Below, in pieces: positions 8,984 to 17,807 of a DNA stretch of 64,000 bases. The translations under genes and the position numbers were made by a program. The stretch lies in contig NZ_CP028922.1 in NCBI RefSeq assembly GCF_003060825.1, positions 325,001 to 389,000 of the forward strand, read 5' to 3'. The stretch's first letter is position 1; every line of letters starts with the position of its first letter. Below the pieces are notes generated by a model. The model was not told the origin of the DNA. It was given only the letters and a program-made list of their open reading frames with translations, and searched no databases. Origin of the DNA: Paenibacillus sp. CAA11 (GTDB lineage: Bacteria > Bacillota > Bacilli > Paenibacillales > Paenibacillaceae).

Positions 8984-11900
8984 ATGAAGAACGGTTCCAG
9001 GTACTTATCCATATTCATGCTGATGACAATGGTGGGCGGTACGGTCTTGACAGGTCTAGGTGCACCCCATGCTTATGCGGATTCCCCGTTCCCGGGTACG
9101 GAGAGGAAGGCTATGGAGGTCCGCAAGGCTGTATCAGCTCCGGTGGTGGACGGAAGGCTTGAGGAATCTGCCTGGCAGATTGCGACCCCGCTGGACGTAG
9201 CAACGGTGCAAGGAGCAGCCGGGGGCGGCGAGTTCGGCCTGCTGTGGGATAATGATTACCTGTATGTCGGAGTGAACCTGAGGGATGACCAGCTGATTTA
9301 TAACGGTAACGGAGCGTGGTTCGAGCAGGACAGTATCAGTCTGTTCCTTGACCCTACCAAGCATCAGTCTGCTCCGTTTGCGGAGCAGGATATGCAGCTG
9401 GGGATTGTATACCAGCCGGATACGATGGAGCCTGAGTTTCACTTTGGAGCGGCGCTGGACAATCACAGCGGCAAGGACGAGAGCCGGATTCGCCGTGCGA
9501 TCAGTAAGACCGGCATGGGATGGACGGCGGAGATAGCAGTCCCATGGGATATGCTTGGCTTCGATCCCCGCCGGGATAAGGAAATGGGCTTTGAGATCTC
9601 GGCAACGGATCGGCAAAACGCAGACGATTCGTCAGCGCAGGTCACAAGGTATTGGACCGCTTATCAGAAGACCTCCTTCTGGAACGATACAGAAGGCTAT
9701 GGGGTGATCACCTTCCTTGATCAGCCTGTGGGCGGAGATGAAGGGGGAGGCGGCAGTGACAATTCCGTGCTGCTGAGTGAATCCTTTGACGGATATGCAG
9801 CCGGGGAAGCGCCCGCGGGCTGGAGTCCCTTCAGCAGCGGCGGTGCCCCGGCCATGACGATCGTAGAATCTCCGGAAGGCGGAGGAGTGCTTCAATACGA
9901 AGGAACTTCCCCAGGGATGCTTGGCGGGATGATAGCCCCCGTCCAAGGTTCGGACTATACGGTGGAGACGGACATCAGGTTCGAGGAGGCTGGGGAAGAA
10001 GGCGGCGCCGCAGTGCTGTTCGGCGGCAGCAACAGCGGGTTCGACTTCCATTACTTGAAGCTGAAGCCGGGTGGCAAGGCCGAGTGGGGCCAGCTGTCAG
10101 CGGCGGGAGGACGCCAAATGCTAGCCGAGGCGGATTCCGCTCCCTTGGATCTCGGGAAGCGTTACAAATTGAAGCTTCGTGTCTTTGGCGAGCAAGCCCA
10201 GGCTTCAGTTATAGATCTGGAGACTGGTGGGGAGCATCAGCTGGGTAAGCAGACACTGCCTGCGCTGCCTCCCCAAGGCCTTATTGGGCTTGGTGCGGAA
10301 GCAAGCAAGGTACAGTTCGATAACGTGAAGGTTACACGCCTTAAGGCCGAGCGCCTGGACCTTGCGTTGGAGGATTCCTTACAAGCACTCACAGGCCCAG
10401 TAACGGTCACGGGAAGTGTCTATTATTCGGACGGTGCTACTGAGGAGGTGGAGCCTAGCTTAATGAAGCTGTACTCTTCGGATGAGAGTACTATCAAAGT
10501 GGTCGATAACCAGCTCTATCCAATTAAAGAAGGCAGCGCGGTGATCAAGGGGGTGTTCCGCCAAGCCGAAGCTGAACGTACGGTCACGGTGACCCCTTCT
10601 ATAGGCGGGGTGTCTGTCGTTACTTTGCGTCCGGAATCCGGTTATGTGCTTGCGGTCACAGGCGAGCCTATGGATATTTCCAAGCTGAATTTCAGCACAG
10701 AGCTAAGCGACTTCTCCAAGGGAACACTTCGCGGTGATGAATTGGAGTGGAGTTTTGACAGCGCTGCGGTCCGTTTGACGGATGGCCGCATCCGCGTGCA
10801 GCAAAAGGGAGTCTACACAGCCACGGTCAGCAAAGATGGGGCAACTGCGAAAGTGGTCATTGCCGCTAAGGATCAGGCAGATTCTGAATATGTTCTCTAT
10901 GAAGAGAACTTTGACCAGCTTCAGAATGGAACACTGCCTGACGGATGGACGCGCATTGAGGGAGCTACGGCCTCTAAGGCTGCAGTTAAGGACGGAGGCT
11001 TTGAGATCTTAGCCGACCAAACCCCGGATAATCCAATCCGTGTGCTGCTTCCGCATGTTTTGGAGGTATTCGGAGACTATACCATTGAAGCGGACATGAG
11101 TTTCTTGTCGGCTAATGATGCGGCAAGATGGAACTCCCTCATGTTCCGTATTCAAAATCAAAATTACCCGTACTACCAAATGGCGGTTCGCAGCGACGCG
11201 ACGGCTGCCAACGGTGTGGAATTCGCTGAACGAACCAAGGCTAACTCTTGGAATGTCATGGAGCGCGGCTCCCATACCGAACGGCTGGAATTCGGCAAAC
11301 CTTATCATTATGCCGTAAAGGTTAAAGGTGCCAGGGTACAGGAATGGATCGATCATCGGCTGATTATTGATACGGATCAAGCGGGAGCCTATCTGCAGGG
11401 AGGCATCGGTCTACAGGCGAACGGCAGTACCCTGCGCGTTGACAATCTGCGGGTCACGCTGCAAGATAAGGCGCTTCCAGCCCTTCCGGCCGAACGGTTC
11501 GTGCAGGTTACTGAGCCGCAGACGCAAATTGCTGCAGCCCCTTCGGTTGTAACCGAGATTCAGAGCGCAGAGGATCTTGCTAAGCTGCAGGGGTCGACGG
11601 TCCCGGCCACCGCCATTCTGCATGTGAATGCGAAGCTTGAGGTCACCGATGCGGCGGGCAAGAGCAAGCTCGGTCAGCTGGAGCAGGTGTTAAATGCGCT
11701 TGGGGGGAGAAGTATTCCGGCCTTCTACATTCGTGATGATGAGTCCGTAATCCCTCTAGCGGATCTGCTAAAGAGCCAGGGGATTGAGGATGCCTTCGTG
11801 ATCTCGGACGATGGAGAGCTGGTGAAGCGGCTGAGAGCCGCCGTGCCGATGATCCGGGGGATCGTTGATTTTACCGGGAAGACCGTGAAATCCGAAGAGG

Positions 11901-14500
11901 ATCTGATGGAGATCCGCAGGGAGACTACGCTCAGCCAGGCGAAGATAGCTTTGCTGTCACCAGAAGCAGCAACCCGCAAGAAGACCGATTATTTGGAAGA
12001 GCGGACGATTGTAGTATGGGCGAAGGAGGACGGGAAGGAGACCACTGGAAATCTGTCACTGCACCGCCTGATTACCGCAGGGGTAAACGGCATGGTCACA
12101 TCTCGTCCGGAAGCGGCATTCCAGGCATTGGAGCTCTATAATCATGAGGCTACGCTCATCCGCAAGCCGTATTTGATCGGTCACCGCGGCATGCCGGCGA
12201 ATTCTCCAGAGAACACAATTGAGAGCAATCTGCTCGCGTACGAGGCAGGAGCCGACTTCATTGAGAATGATATGTATTTAACCAAGGATGGGAACATCGT
12301 CATCATCCATGATTCGGTCCTGCAAAATACGACGAACGGCAGAGGCAACGTCGAGGATTTCACTGTAGAAGAACTGAAGAAGCTGAATGCGAATAAGCCT
12401 TATCCGCAAGGGTTCCCGGATGTTAAGATTCCGACGCTTGGCGAGCAGCTTGATCTGGTGAAGAGCAAGGGAATTATGCTGTATGCCGAGCTCAAGACGA
12501 GCACGCCGGAGGCGGTGGATGCCTTTATCCGGATTATGAAGGAAAAGGACGCCGAAAGCGCAGTGAACACGATGTCCTTCACTGCAAGCCAATTGAAGCG
12601 CATGGCCGAGCTGATGCCAGAAATGCCGCTGGGACTGCTGACGGGCGGATATGCCAGCGAGACGAATGTGAACAAGTCCCTGCGTGAAACGCAGAAGCTT
12701 CTTCAAGGCTTAAATGCGACCTTTAATACGAGCTACGGCGGCGTAGGTAAGAACTTCGTTGAAGCTGCTAAGCATCGCGGAATTCTGATCTCTCCATGGA
12801 CGCTAAATAACAAAGCGGAACTTATGAAATTTTTCAAAATGGGTGTCTATGGATTGACGACAGATTACTCGCTGTGGATGTCAGACTGGGCTGCCTCTGT
12901 GAAGCCTGAGCAGGACAGCTACAAGCTTCGCGCTGGGGAAGCACAGAAGCTAAAGGTGCAGGTGCAGACCTACAAACGGGAGGAACAGCTTCAGGCGCCA
13001 GAAGTCGTGGTCATTGACGGACAGGATGTGATCCAAGCCAGCGGAGACACAGTGACTGCGAAGAAGGCGGGGCAAGCGCATGTGCTGCTTCGGTATACGG
13101 CTTCGCTGGAGCCGGGGAATGTGTATGATCTGTACTCCGAGCCCGTTGCGATTACAGTAACAGGCAGCGGAAGCCCTGGCGGCGGTTCGGGAGGCGGCAA
13201 TGATGGAGGTTCCGGCTCGGGTTCCGGCGGAGGAAATGCTGGAGGGTCAGCAGCGGGAGCTTCTGGAACAAGCAGTTCTGGGAATTCCGGCAGCCAGCCG
13301 GGGAATGCCTCGCAAGGCAAAGGCTCTGCCAGCAGCCCGCTGGCCGCTGTGGAGGGCAAGCTGGACGGAGCGGCTGTGAAGCAAGCCTTTGCGGAGCGGT
13401 CAAAGGTGTATGCCACCTTTGAGGACGCAAGCGTTCAGCTTCCGGCTAGCGCCTTGCGCGAAGCCGCCAAGCAGTCTGGGGCCAGCTTGAGCATTGGCAA
13501 CAGCAGCGGCGCTTATCAGCTGCCGGTATCGCTGCTGGACCCTGCTGTCCTCGCGAAGCTGCTCGGCGCCAAGGAAGAAGAGCTGAGCCTGCGCTTTACC
13601 ATTCGCGAGCTTGGCGCAGCGGAGAGCAAAGCGGTGACGCAGGCGATCACCGCAGCCGGCGGCACGCCAGCAGCCGGCGCTGTACAGTTCACCGCCGAGG
13701 CGGTGAACGCAGACGGCCAGGCCCGGCCGATCAACTTCGGGCCGGCCTATGTGACGCGCGAGCTGCGGCTGAAAGGCGCCGCAGCTCCGGCGGGAATAAC
13801 CGGGCTCGAATATCGCCCGGATAAGGGCGAGCTGCGGTTCGTACCGGCCTTGCTGGAGAATGGCGCAGGCTCGGCAGGGCCACTGGCCTTGCTGAAGCAT
13901 AGAGCGAGCAGCGGCATCTATACGGCTGCCGTGTTCAACAAGAGCTTCGCCGATCTGGATGGCCACTGGGCGAAGGAGAGTGTGGAGCAGCTGGCAAATA
14001 GGTTGCTGCTTAAGGGAACAGACGCCTCACGCTTTGAACCCGGCCGCGAAGTAACCCGGTCGGAGTTCACCGTGATGCTGGTGCGGGCGATCGGCCTGCT
14101 GCCGGCAGCTTCGCAGGCTGGCTACGCCGATGCCGGAGCCTGGTATGCAAGCGATGTTGCCGCAGCAGCTGCCGCAGGAATTGTTACCGGTCTTGGCGAC
14201 GGAAGCTTCCGTCCGGATGACAAGCTGACGCGTGCGCAGCAGGCCGTTATGATTGCCCGTGCACTTGCGGCAGCGGGCTCTGAGGTGAAGGTATCCGAGG
14301 CCCGTCAGCAGGAGCTGCTGGCACGCTTTGCGGATGGCGGCAACCAGGCCTGGGCTAAGCAGGAGGTCGCAGCTATGCTGGAGGCTGGCCTGATGAAGGG
14401 GACTGGAAGCGGAAGGCTGGATCTGGATCAGCGGTCTTCTCGGGCTGAATCGGCCGCGTTGCTGGCACGTATGCTGATTCATCTGGGCTTCATGAAATAG
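8984..14500 (+). CDS. Giant SLH-anchored glycerophosphodiester phosphodiesterase
   Basis: Surface enzyme of 1838 residues, expected to split glycerophosphodiesters (from phospholipids or teichoic acids) into glycerol-3-phosphate and an alcohol. Order: signal peptide (1-33); CBM9/DOMON-like domain (about 45-245); two related concanavalin-like modules (about 260-455 and 635-835) with an Ig-like domain between; an alpha/beta region (about 850-1055); the GDPD TIM barrel (about 1063-1300); another Ig-like domain; a Gly/Ser linker (about 1390-1450); an unknown domain; three SLH repeats (about 1645-1838). GDPD residues seen are LIGHRGM (His1067), ENTIES, FIENDMYLTKDG, VIIHDS and AELKT. The start is the ATG at 8984, 6 bases after AAGGAGG; an earlier ATG touches that site. 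Genes downstream import and process glycerol-3-phosphate. Confidence 0.88.
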   Translation: MKNGSRYLSIFMLMTMVGGTVLTGLGAPHAYADSPFPGTERKAMEVRKAVSAPVVDGRLEESAWQIATPLDVATVQGAAGGGEFGLLWDNDYLYVGVNLRDDQLIYNGNGAWFEQDSISLFLDPTKHQSAPFAEQDMQLGIVYQPDTMEPEFHFGAALDNHSGKDESRIRRAISKTGMGWTAEIAVPWDMLGFDPRRDKEMGFEISATDRQNADDSSAQVTRYWTAYQKTSFWNDTEGYGVITFLDQPVGGDEGGGGSDNSVLLSESFDGYAAGEAPAGWSPFSSGGAPAMTIVESPEGGGVLQYEGTSPGMLGGMIAPVQGSDYTVETDIRFEEAGEEGGAAVLFGGSNSGFDFHYLKLKPGGKAEWGQLSAAGGRQMLAEADSAPLDLGKRYKLKLRVFGEQAQASVIDLETGGEHQLGKQTLPALPPQGLIGLGAEASKVQFDNVKVTRLKAERLDLALEDSLQALTGPVTVTGSVYYSDGATEEVEPSLMKLYSSDESTIKVVDNQLYPIKEGSAVIKGVFRQAEAERTVTVTPSIGGVSVVTLRPESGYVLAVTGEPMDISKLNFSTELSDFSKGTLRGDELEWSFDSAAVRLTDGRIRVQQKGVYTATVSKDGATAKVVIAAKDQADSEYVLYEENFDQLQNGTLPDGWTRIEGATASKAAVKDGGFEILADQTPDNPIRVLLPHVLEVFGDYTIEADMSFLSANDAARWNSLMFRIQNQNYPYYQMAVRSDATAANGVEFAERTKANSWNVMERGSHTERLEFGKPYHYAVKVKGARVQEWIDHRLIIDTDQAGAYLQGGIGLQANGSTLRVDNLRVTLQDKALPALPAERFVQVTEPQTQIAAAPSVVTEIQSAEDLAKLQGSTVPATAILHVNAKLEVTDAAGKSKLGQLEQVLNALGGRSIPAFYIRDDESVIPLADLLKSQGIEDAFVISDDGELVKRLRAAVPMIRGIVDFTGKTVKSEEDLMEIRRETTLSQAKIALLSPEAATRKKTDYLEERTIVVWAKEDGKETTGNLSLHRLITAGVNGMVTSRPEAAFQALELYNHEATLIRKPYLIGHRGMPANSPENTIESNLLAYEAGADFIENDMYLTKDGNIVIIHDSVLQNTTNGRGNVEDFTVEELKKLNANKPYPQGFPDVKIPTLGEQLDLVKSKGIMLYAELKTSTPEAVDAFIRIMKEKDAESAVNTMSFTASQLKRMAELMPEMPLGLLTGGYASETNVNKSLRETQKLLQGLNATFNTSYGGVGKNFVEAAKHRGILISPWTLNNKAELMKFFKMGVYGLTTDYSLWMSDWAASVKPEQDSYKLRAGEAQKLKVQVQTYKREEQLQAPEVVVIDGQDVIQASGDTVTAKKAGQAHVLLRYTASLEPGNVYDLYSEPVAITVTGSGSPGGGSGGGNDGGSGSGSGGGNAGGSAAGASGTSSSGNSGSQPGNASQGKGSASSPLAAVEGKLDGAAVKQAFAERSKVYATFEDASVQLPASALREAAKQSGASLSIGNSSGAYQLPVSLLDPAVLAKLLGAKEEELSLRFTIRELGAAESKAVTQAITAAGGTPAAGAVQFTAEAVNADGQARPINFGPAYVTRELRLKGAAAPAGITGLEYRPDKGELRFVPALLENGAGSAGPLALLKHRASSGIYTAAVFNKSFADLDGHWAKESVEQLANRLLLKGTDASRFEPGREVTRSEFTVMLVRAIGLLPAASQAGYADAGAWYASDVAAAAAAGIVTGLGDGSFRPDDKLTRAQQAVMIARALAAAGSEVKVSEARQQELLARFADGGNQAWAKQEVAAMLEAGLMKGTGSGRLDLDQRSSRAESAALLARMLIHLGFMK

Positions 14501-14534
14501 AGGTTAAGACGGAGTTACATTAGAGCGAGCAACG

Positions 14535-14597
14535 AAAGAGCGGGCTGCGAAGCCAAGTGATCTTATAGATGACTTGCGGGCAGTTCCGCTTCTTTTA
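14535..14597 (+). terminator. Terminator of the phosphodiesterase gene
   Basis: AAGAGCGG (14536-14543) pairs with CCGCTTCTT, with an inner CAAGT/ACTTG hairpin, then TTTT. It separates the phosphodiesterase gene from glpP. Confidence 0.65.
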
Positions 14598-14721
14598 ATG
14601 GTGTTTTTTTGCCTAAGCTTACATAGCAATGACATTAGCTTGGTAGAGTAGAGAAAAGCGGCAGTTATAGGAGGCTGCCTACTCACTTTACTTTTAACCA
14701 AAGATGAGGAGAGACAACTAT

Positions 14722-15288
14722 ATGCTGAAGCAGGATTTGTACCATTATTGGGACGCTGCCAGGATTATTCCAGCTGTACGCAGGGCTCACGATTTGGAGG
14801 CGGCGTGCCAAAGCCCGTGGCCGGTTATATTTTTGCTTATTGGAGATTTAATGACAGCGGAGGACTATGTGCGGCAAGGACTTGCGGCAGGCAAGCAGGT
14901 GTTTCTTCATGCGGATTTTATCTCCGGCCTGGGCGGAGACCCGATTGTTATGAAATACATCGCGGAACGTGCTCGCCCAACAGGCATTATTTCGACGAAA
15001 AGCCATTTTGTAAAGCACGCGAAGAAGAATGGCATGAAGGCGATTCAGCGAGTATTCTTGATCGATACATCTGCACTAGAGCATGGGATTCAGAATATTG
15101 AGCAGAGCGCACCGGACGCTGTGGAGATCATGCCGGGGCTGCTGCCCAAGGTTATCGGCCGGATGAGCTCGGCTACCAGGCTGCCGATCATTGCTGGCGG
15201 ATTGATTCAGGATCGAGCCGAGGTGGAGCAGGCGCTAGCCGCTGGAGCGAGTGCCGTGTCCATGGGTGCAAGGCAGCTGTGGCAGTAA
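14722..15288 (+). CDS. glpP: Glycerol-3-phosphate-responsive antiterminator GlpP
   Basis: 188-residue TIM-barrel RNA-binding regulator. In Bacillus, GlpP binds glycerol-3-phosphate and lets transcription pass leader terminators of glp genes. Family signatures visible are VIFLLIGDLMTAEDYV, VFLHADFISGLGGDP, PTGIISTKSHFVKHAKK, VEIMPGLLPKV and the phosphate-binding PIIAGGLI ... GASAVSMGARQLW. I start at the ATG at 14722, 8 bases after GAGGAGAG; an upstream ATG at 14704 would place that site inside the gene. Its neighbours, a glycerophosphodiesterase before it and a Ugp-type importer after it, fit a glycerol-3-phosphate regulator. No glpF, glpK or glpD is in the window, which is unusual. Confidence 0.9.
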   Translation: MLKQDLYHYWDAARIIPAVRRAHDLEAACQSPWPVIFLLIGDLMTAEDYVRQGLAAGKQVFLHADFISGLGGDPIVMKYIAERARPTGIISTKSHFVKHAKKNGMKAIQRVFLIDTSALEHGIQNIEQSAPDAVEIMPGLLPKVIGRMSSATRLPIIAGGLIQDRAEVEQALAAGASAVSMGARQLWQ

Positions 15289-15406
15289 GAATAGAACGAA
15301 ATTTTACCAAAACCCGCGCCCAGCTTAACGCTCTGATAATAGTTCTTCCTTATAGTGAAGTAGTAATAGACAACAACCACATAAATTAGGGTGCGAGCCA
15401 TAAGAG

Positions 15407-15491
15407 AAAACCCTTTATCAGTTGACTGGAAGAACGTCCGCCGTCATTTTGGACGCCTGTTTTCCTGTGCATATTGATAGAGGGTTTTTTT
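15407..15491 (+). promoter_or_regulatory. Terminator-like leader between glpP and the HAD-ugp operon
   Basis: AAAACCCTTTATCA (15407-15420) pairs over 14 positions (one G-T) with TGATAGAGGGTTTT (15475-15488), and the T-run continues to 15491. An inner stem (ACGTCC/GGACG) lies inside. It ends about 40 bases before the HAD start codon. It could end glpP transcription, or act as a GlpP-controlled attenuator for the genes after it. It shares AGAAAACCCT with the leader at 8773. Confidence 0.6.
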
Positions 15492-15533
15492 GTGTTGTCA
15501 GAAGGGAGCTGCTTAAGAGACTTGCGGGATTTA

Positions 15534-16316
15534 ATGAAGTATGACGGTTATTTCTTCGATCTGGATGGGACGGTGTTCCTTGGTCAGCGGCTGCTGCCCG
15601 GGGCAGCAGAGGCGCTGGAGAGTTTGCGCGCTCAAGGCAAGCGCCTGCTGTTCCTGAGCAATACCACTACACGCACCCGGGAGGAATGCTATCTGCGGCT
15701 TACCGGGCTTGGCATTCAGGCCCACCGACAGGAGATGGTGACCGCCGGATGGATGTCGGCTCTTTATTTAAGGGAGCAGGCAGGGGAAGTGCGGGTCTAT
15801 GTCATTGGAGAGCCTGCCCTGGTGCTGGAGCTGGTTGAACAAGGCGTGCCCATCACGCTGTATGTGGAGGAGGCTACCCATGTACTCGTCGGGATGGATA
15901 TGCACTTTAACTATGACAAGCTGCACGCGGCCGCTAAGGCCGTCCGCAGAGGTGCGGCGTTAATTGCTGCCAACCCGGATACATGCTGCCCAGTCGAGGG
16001 CGATTTGCTCCCGGATACCTGGGCGATTGTACAGGCGATCGTGACGGCAAGCGGAGTAAGGACGCATGCGGTCATGGGCAAGCCGTCCAGCTATTTCGCC
16101 CAGAAGACGCTGGAGTGGAGCGGCCTTGAAGCTTCCCGGTGTCTGATGATCGGCGATCGGCTGGATACCGATATTGCCTTCGGGCTGAAGCATGGGCTGG
16201 GGACCGCCCTGGTGCTCACCGGGGTGAGCGGCGGAAGCGAGCTTGCCGCATCGCCTATCCGTCCTGATTATGTCTGGGCTTCGCTGCATGAGCTGGCTTC
16301 GGTATTTACCGTGTAG
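15534..16316 (+). CDS. HAD-IIA (NagD/AraL-type) sugar/glycerol phosphatase
   Basis: 260-residue phosphatase. HAD motif I FFDLDGTVF (nucleophile Asp at residue 9), motif II LFLSNTTTRT, the C2-type cap of NagD/AraL proteins, motif III lysine in VMGKPSSYF and motif IV MIGDRLDTDI are all present. Members remove phosphate from small sugar or glycerol phosphates. Placed between glpP and a Ugp importer, a glycerol-3-phosphate phosphatase role is plausible but inferred. I start at the ATG at 15534 (GCGGGA upstream). A TTG 12 bases earlier is possible, and the longer frame from 15474 is unlikely because it runs through the leader hairpin. Confidence 0.85.
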   Translation: MKYDGYFFDLDGTVFLGQRLLPGAAEALESLRAQGKRLLFLSNTTTRTREECYLRLTGLGIQAHRQEMVTAGWMSALYLREQAGEVRVYVIGEPALVLELVEQGVPITLYVEEATHVLVGMDMHFNYDKLHAAAKAVRRGAALIAANPDTCCPVEGDLLPDTWAIVQAIVTASGVRTHAVMGKPSSYFAQKTLEWSGLEASRCLMIGDRLDTDIAFGLKHGLGTALVLTGVSGGSELAASPIRPDYVWASLHELASVFTV

Positions 16317-16428
16317 ATGTAATTTAGCGCTGGCTTCATACTGCCATGACCCCGGCTTCACATTTGACTGCTAGAGTTAGAGGAAACGGCAGATACGATC
16401 ATTTCAATTTGAAGGAGATGAAGGAAAC

Positions 16429-17778
16429 ATGCGCTTTAAGCGACTGAAATGGATCAGCCTCATTCTGAGTATTCTGATGGTGACCGCTTGCGGCAGCGCG
16501 GCATCCTCGAACAAGAATAATACGGCATCCCGGAATAAGGAAGATGTCTCCGCGACCAAGACGGCTTCAGCTTCCGGAGATAAGGTGGAATTAACTTTCT
16601 ATTATCCAATCTCTGTCGGCGGTCCGCTGACTCCCACGATCGAAGGAATGGCTAAGGACTTTATGGAGGAGCATCCGGATATTGTGGTTAAGCCGGTCTA
16701 TACCGGCAGCTATGCGGATACAGCGGTGAAGACGCAGGCTGGCGTTCAGGCCAAGACGCCGCCTGATGTAGCAGTGCTTCAGTCGACTGAGCTGTTCAGT
16801 CTGCTGGATATGGACGCGATTCTTCCGCTGGATGACTTTATTGCCAAGGAGGGCGGCGACAGTTATCTGTCTGATTTCTATCCGGCCTTCCTGTCCAATT
16901 CCCAAACTGGCGGTAAGACGTACAGTATTCCGTTCCAGCGCAGTACGATCGTCCTCTATTACAACAAGGAAATGTTCAAGAAAGCCGGGCTGGACCCTGA
17001 GAGAGGACCGAAGAGCTGGGACGAGATGAGAGAGTATGCTAAGAAGCTGACGAAGGATGGCGTCTGGGGACTTGAAATTCCAGTTACCGGCTTTGCCTAC
17101 TGGATGCTTCAGACCTTCTCGCTGCAGAACGGCACGAACCTGATGACAGAGGACGGGAAGAAAGTCATGTTCGATAATCCGCAGGTGAAGGAAGGTCTGG
17201 AGTATTGGTCCAACCTTGCGCTGAAGGACAAAGTCATGCCGGAAGGCGCCACGGACTGGGGCACGGTTCCGTCCGACTTCCTGGAAGGCAAGACGGCGAT
17301 GATGTACCACACGACGGGCAACCTGTCGAACGTGAAGGCGAATGCGAAGTTCGACTTCGGCGTCTCCTTCCTGCCAATGAATAAGAGCTATGGCAGCCCT
17401 ACCGGCGGCGGCAACTTCTATATCTTCAAGGGCATCGACCAGAAGAAACAGGAGGCGGCCTGGGAATTCGTCAAGTTCATGACGGAGAGTAAGCGGGCAG
17501 CCCAGTGGAGTATCGACACCGGCTATGTAGCGGTTAAGAAGTCCTCTTATGAAACGGATCTTATGAAGAAATATACGACCGACTTCCCGGCTGCACTGGT
17601 TGCTCGCGATCAGCTGGAATATGCGGCAGCAGAGCTGTCGACCCACAACAATGGCAAGGTGATGAAAGCGCTGAGCGATCAGGTTCAAGCCGTGCTGACA
17701 GGCGGCATAGCCCCGGCTGATGCTCTGAAGAAGGCGCAGGAGGAAGCGGACCGGGCTTTGGCCCCTTTTAACAAATAG
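16429..17778 (+). CDS. ugpB: Extracellular solute-binding lipoprotein, UgpB-like
   Basis: 449-residue substrate-binding lipoprotein of an ABC importer. The lipobox LMVTAC puts the lipidated Cys at residue 21, followed by a Ser/Asn/Lys-rich tether. The body has the family-1 binding protein pattern, with VELTFYYPISVGG, SIPFQRSTIVLYYNKEMFKK, GLDPERGPKSWDEM and TGGGNFYIF, close to UgpB proteins that bind glycerol-3-phosphate or glycerophosphodiesters. GAAGGAGATGAAGG precedes the ATG. Permease genes follow directly. Glycerol-3-phosphate as ligand rests mainly on the glpP and phosphodiesterase neighbours; a sugar ligand cannot be excluded. Confidence 0.82.
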   Translation: MRFKRLKWISLILSILMVTACGSAASSNKNNTASRNKEDVSATKTASASGDKVELTFYYPISVGGPLTPTIEGMAKDFMEEHPDIVVKPVYTGSYADTAVKTQAGVQAKTPPDVAVLQSTELFSLLDMDAILPLDDFIAKEGGDSYLSDFYPAFLSNSQTGGKTYSIPFQRSTIVLYYNKEMFKKAGLDPERGPKSWDEMREYAKKLTKDGVWGLEIPVTGFAYWMLQTFSLQNGTNLMTEDGKKVMFDNPQVKEGLEYWSNLALKDKVMPEGATDWGTVPSDFLEGKTAMMYHTTGNLSNVKANAKFDFGVSFLPMNKSYGSPTGGGNFYIFKGIDQKKQEAAWEFVKFMTESKRAAQWSIDTGYVAVKKSSYETDLMKKYTTDFPAALVARDQLEYAAAELSTHNNGKVMKALSDQVQAVLTGGIAPADALKKAQEEADRALAPFNK

Positions 17779-17807
17779 GGATTACTAACCCACAGGGAGG
17801 ACTACCC

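Noticed and set aside
15474..15533. Longer N-terminus for the HAD phosphatase
   Set aside because: The TTG at 15474 lies in the 3' arm of the leader hairpin, and the extra residues do not fit the family, which begins close to the DxDGT motif.
16591..17688. 365-codon minus-strand open frame
   Set aside because: It lies fully opposite the clear ugpB gene, has no ribosome binding site or recognisable domain, and its His/Arg/Leu-rich composition is typical of antisense shadow frames.
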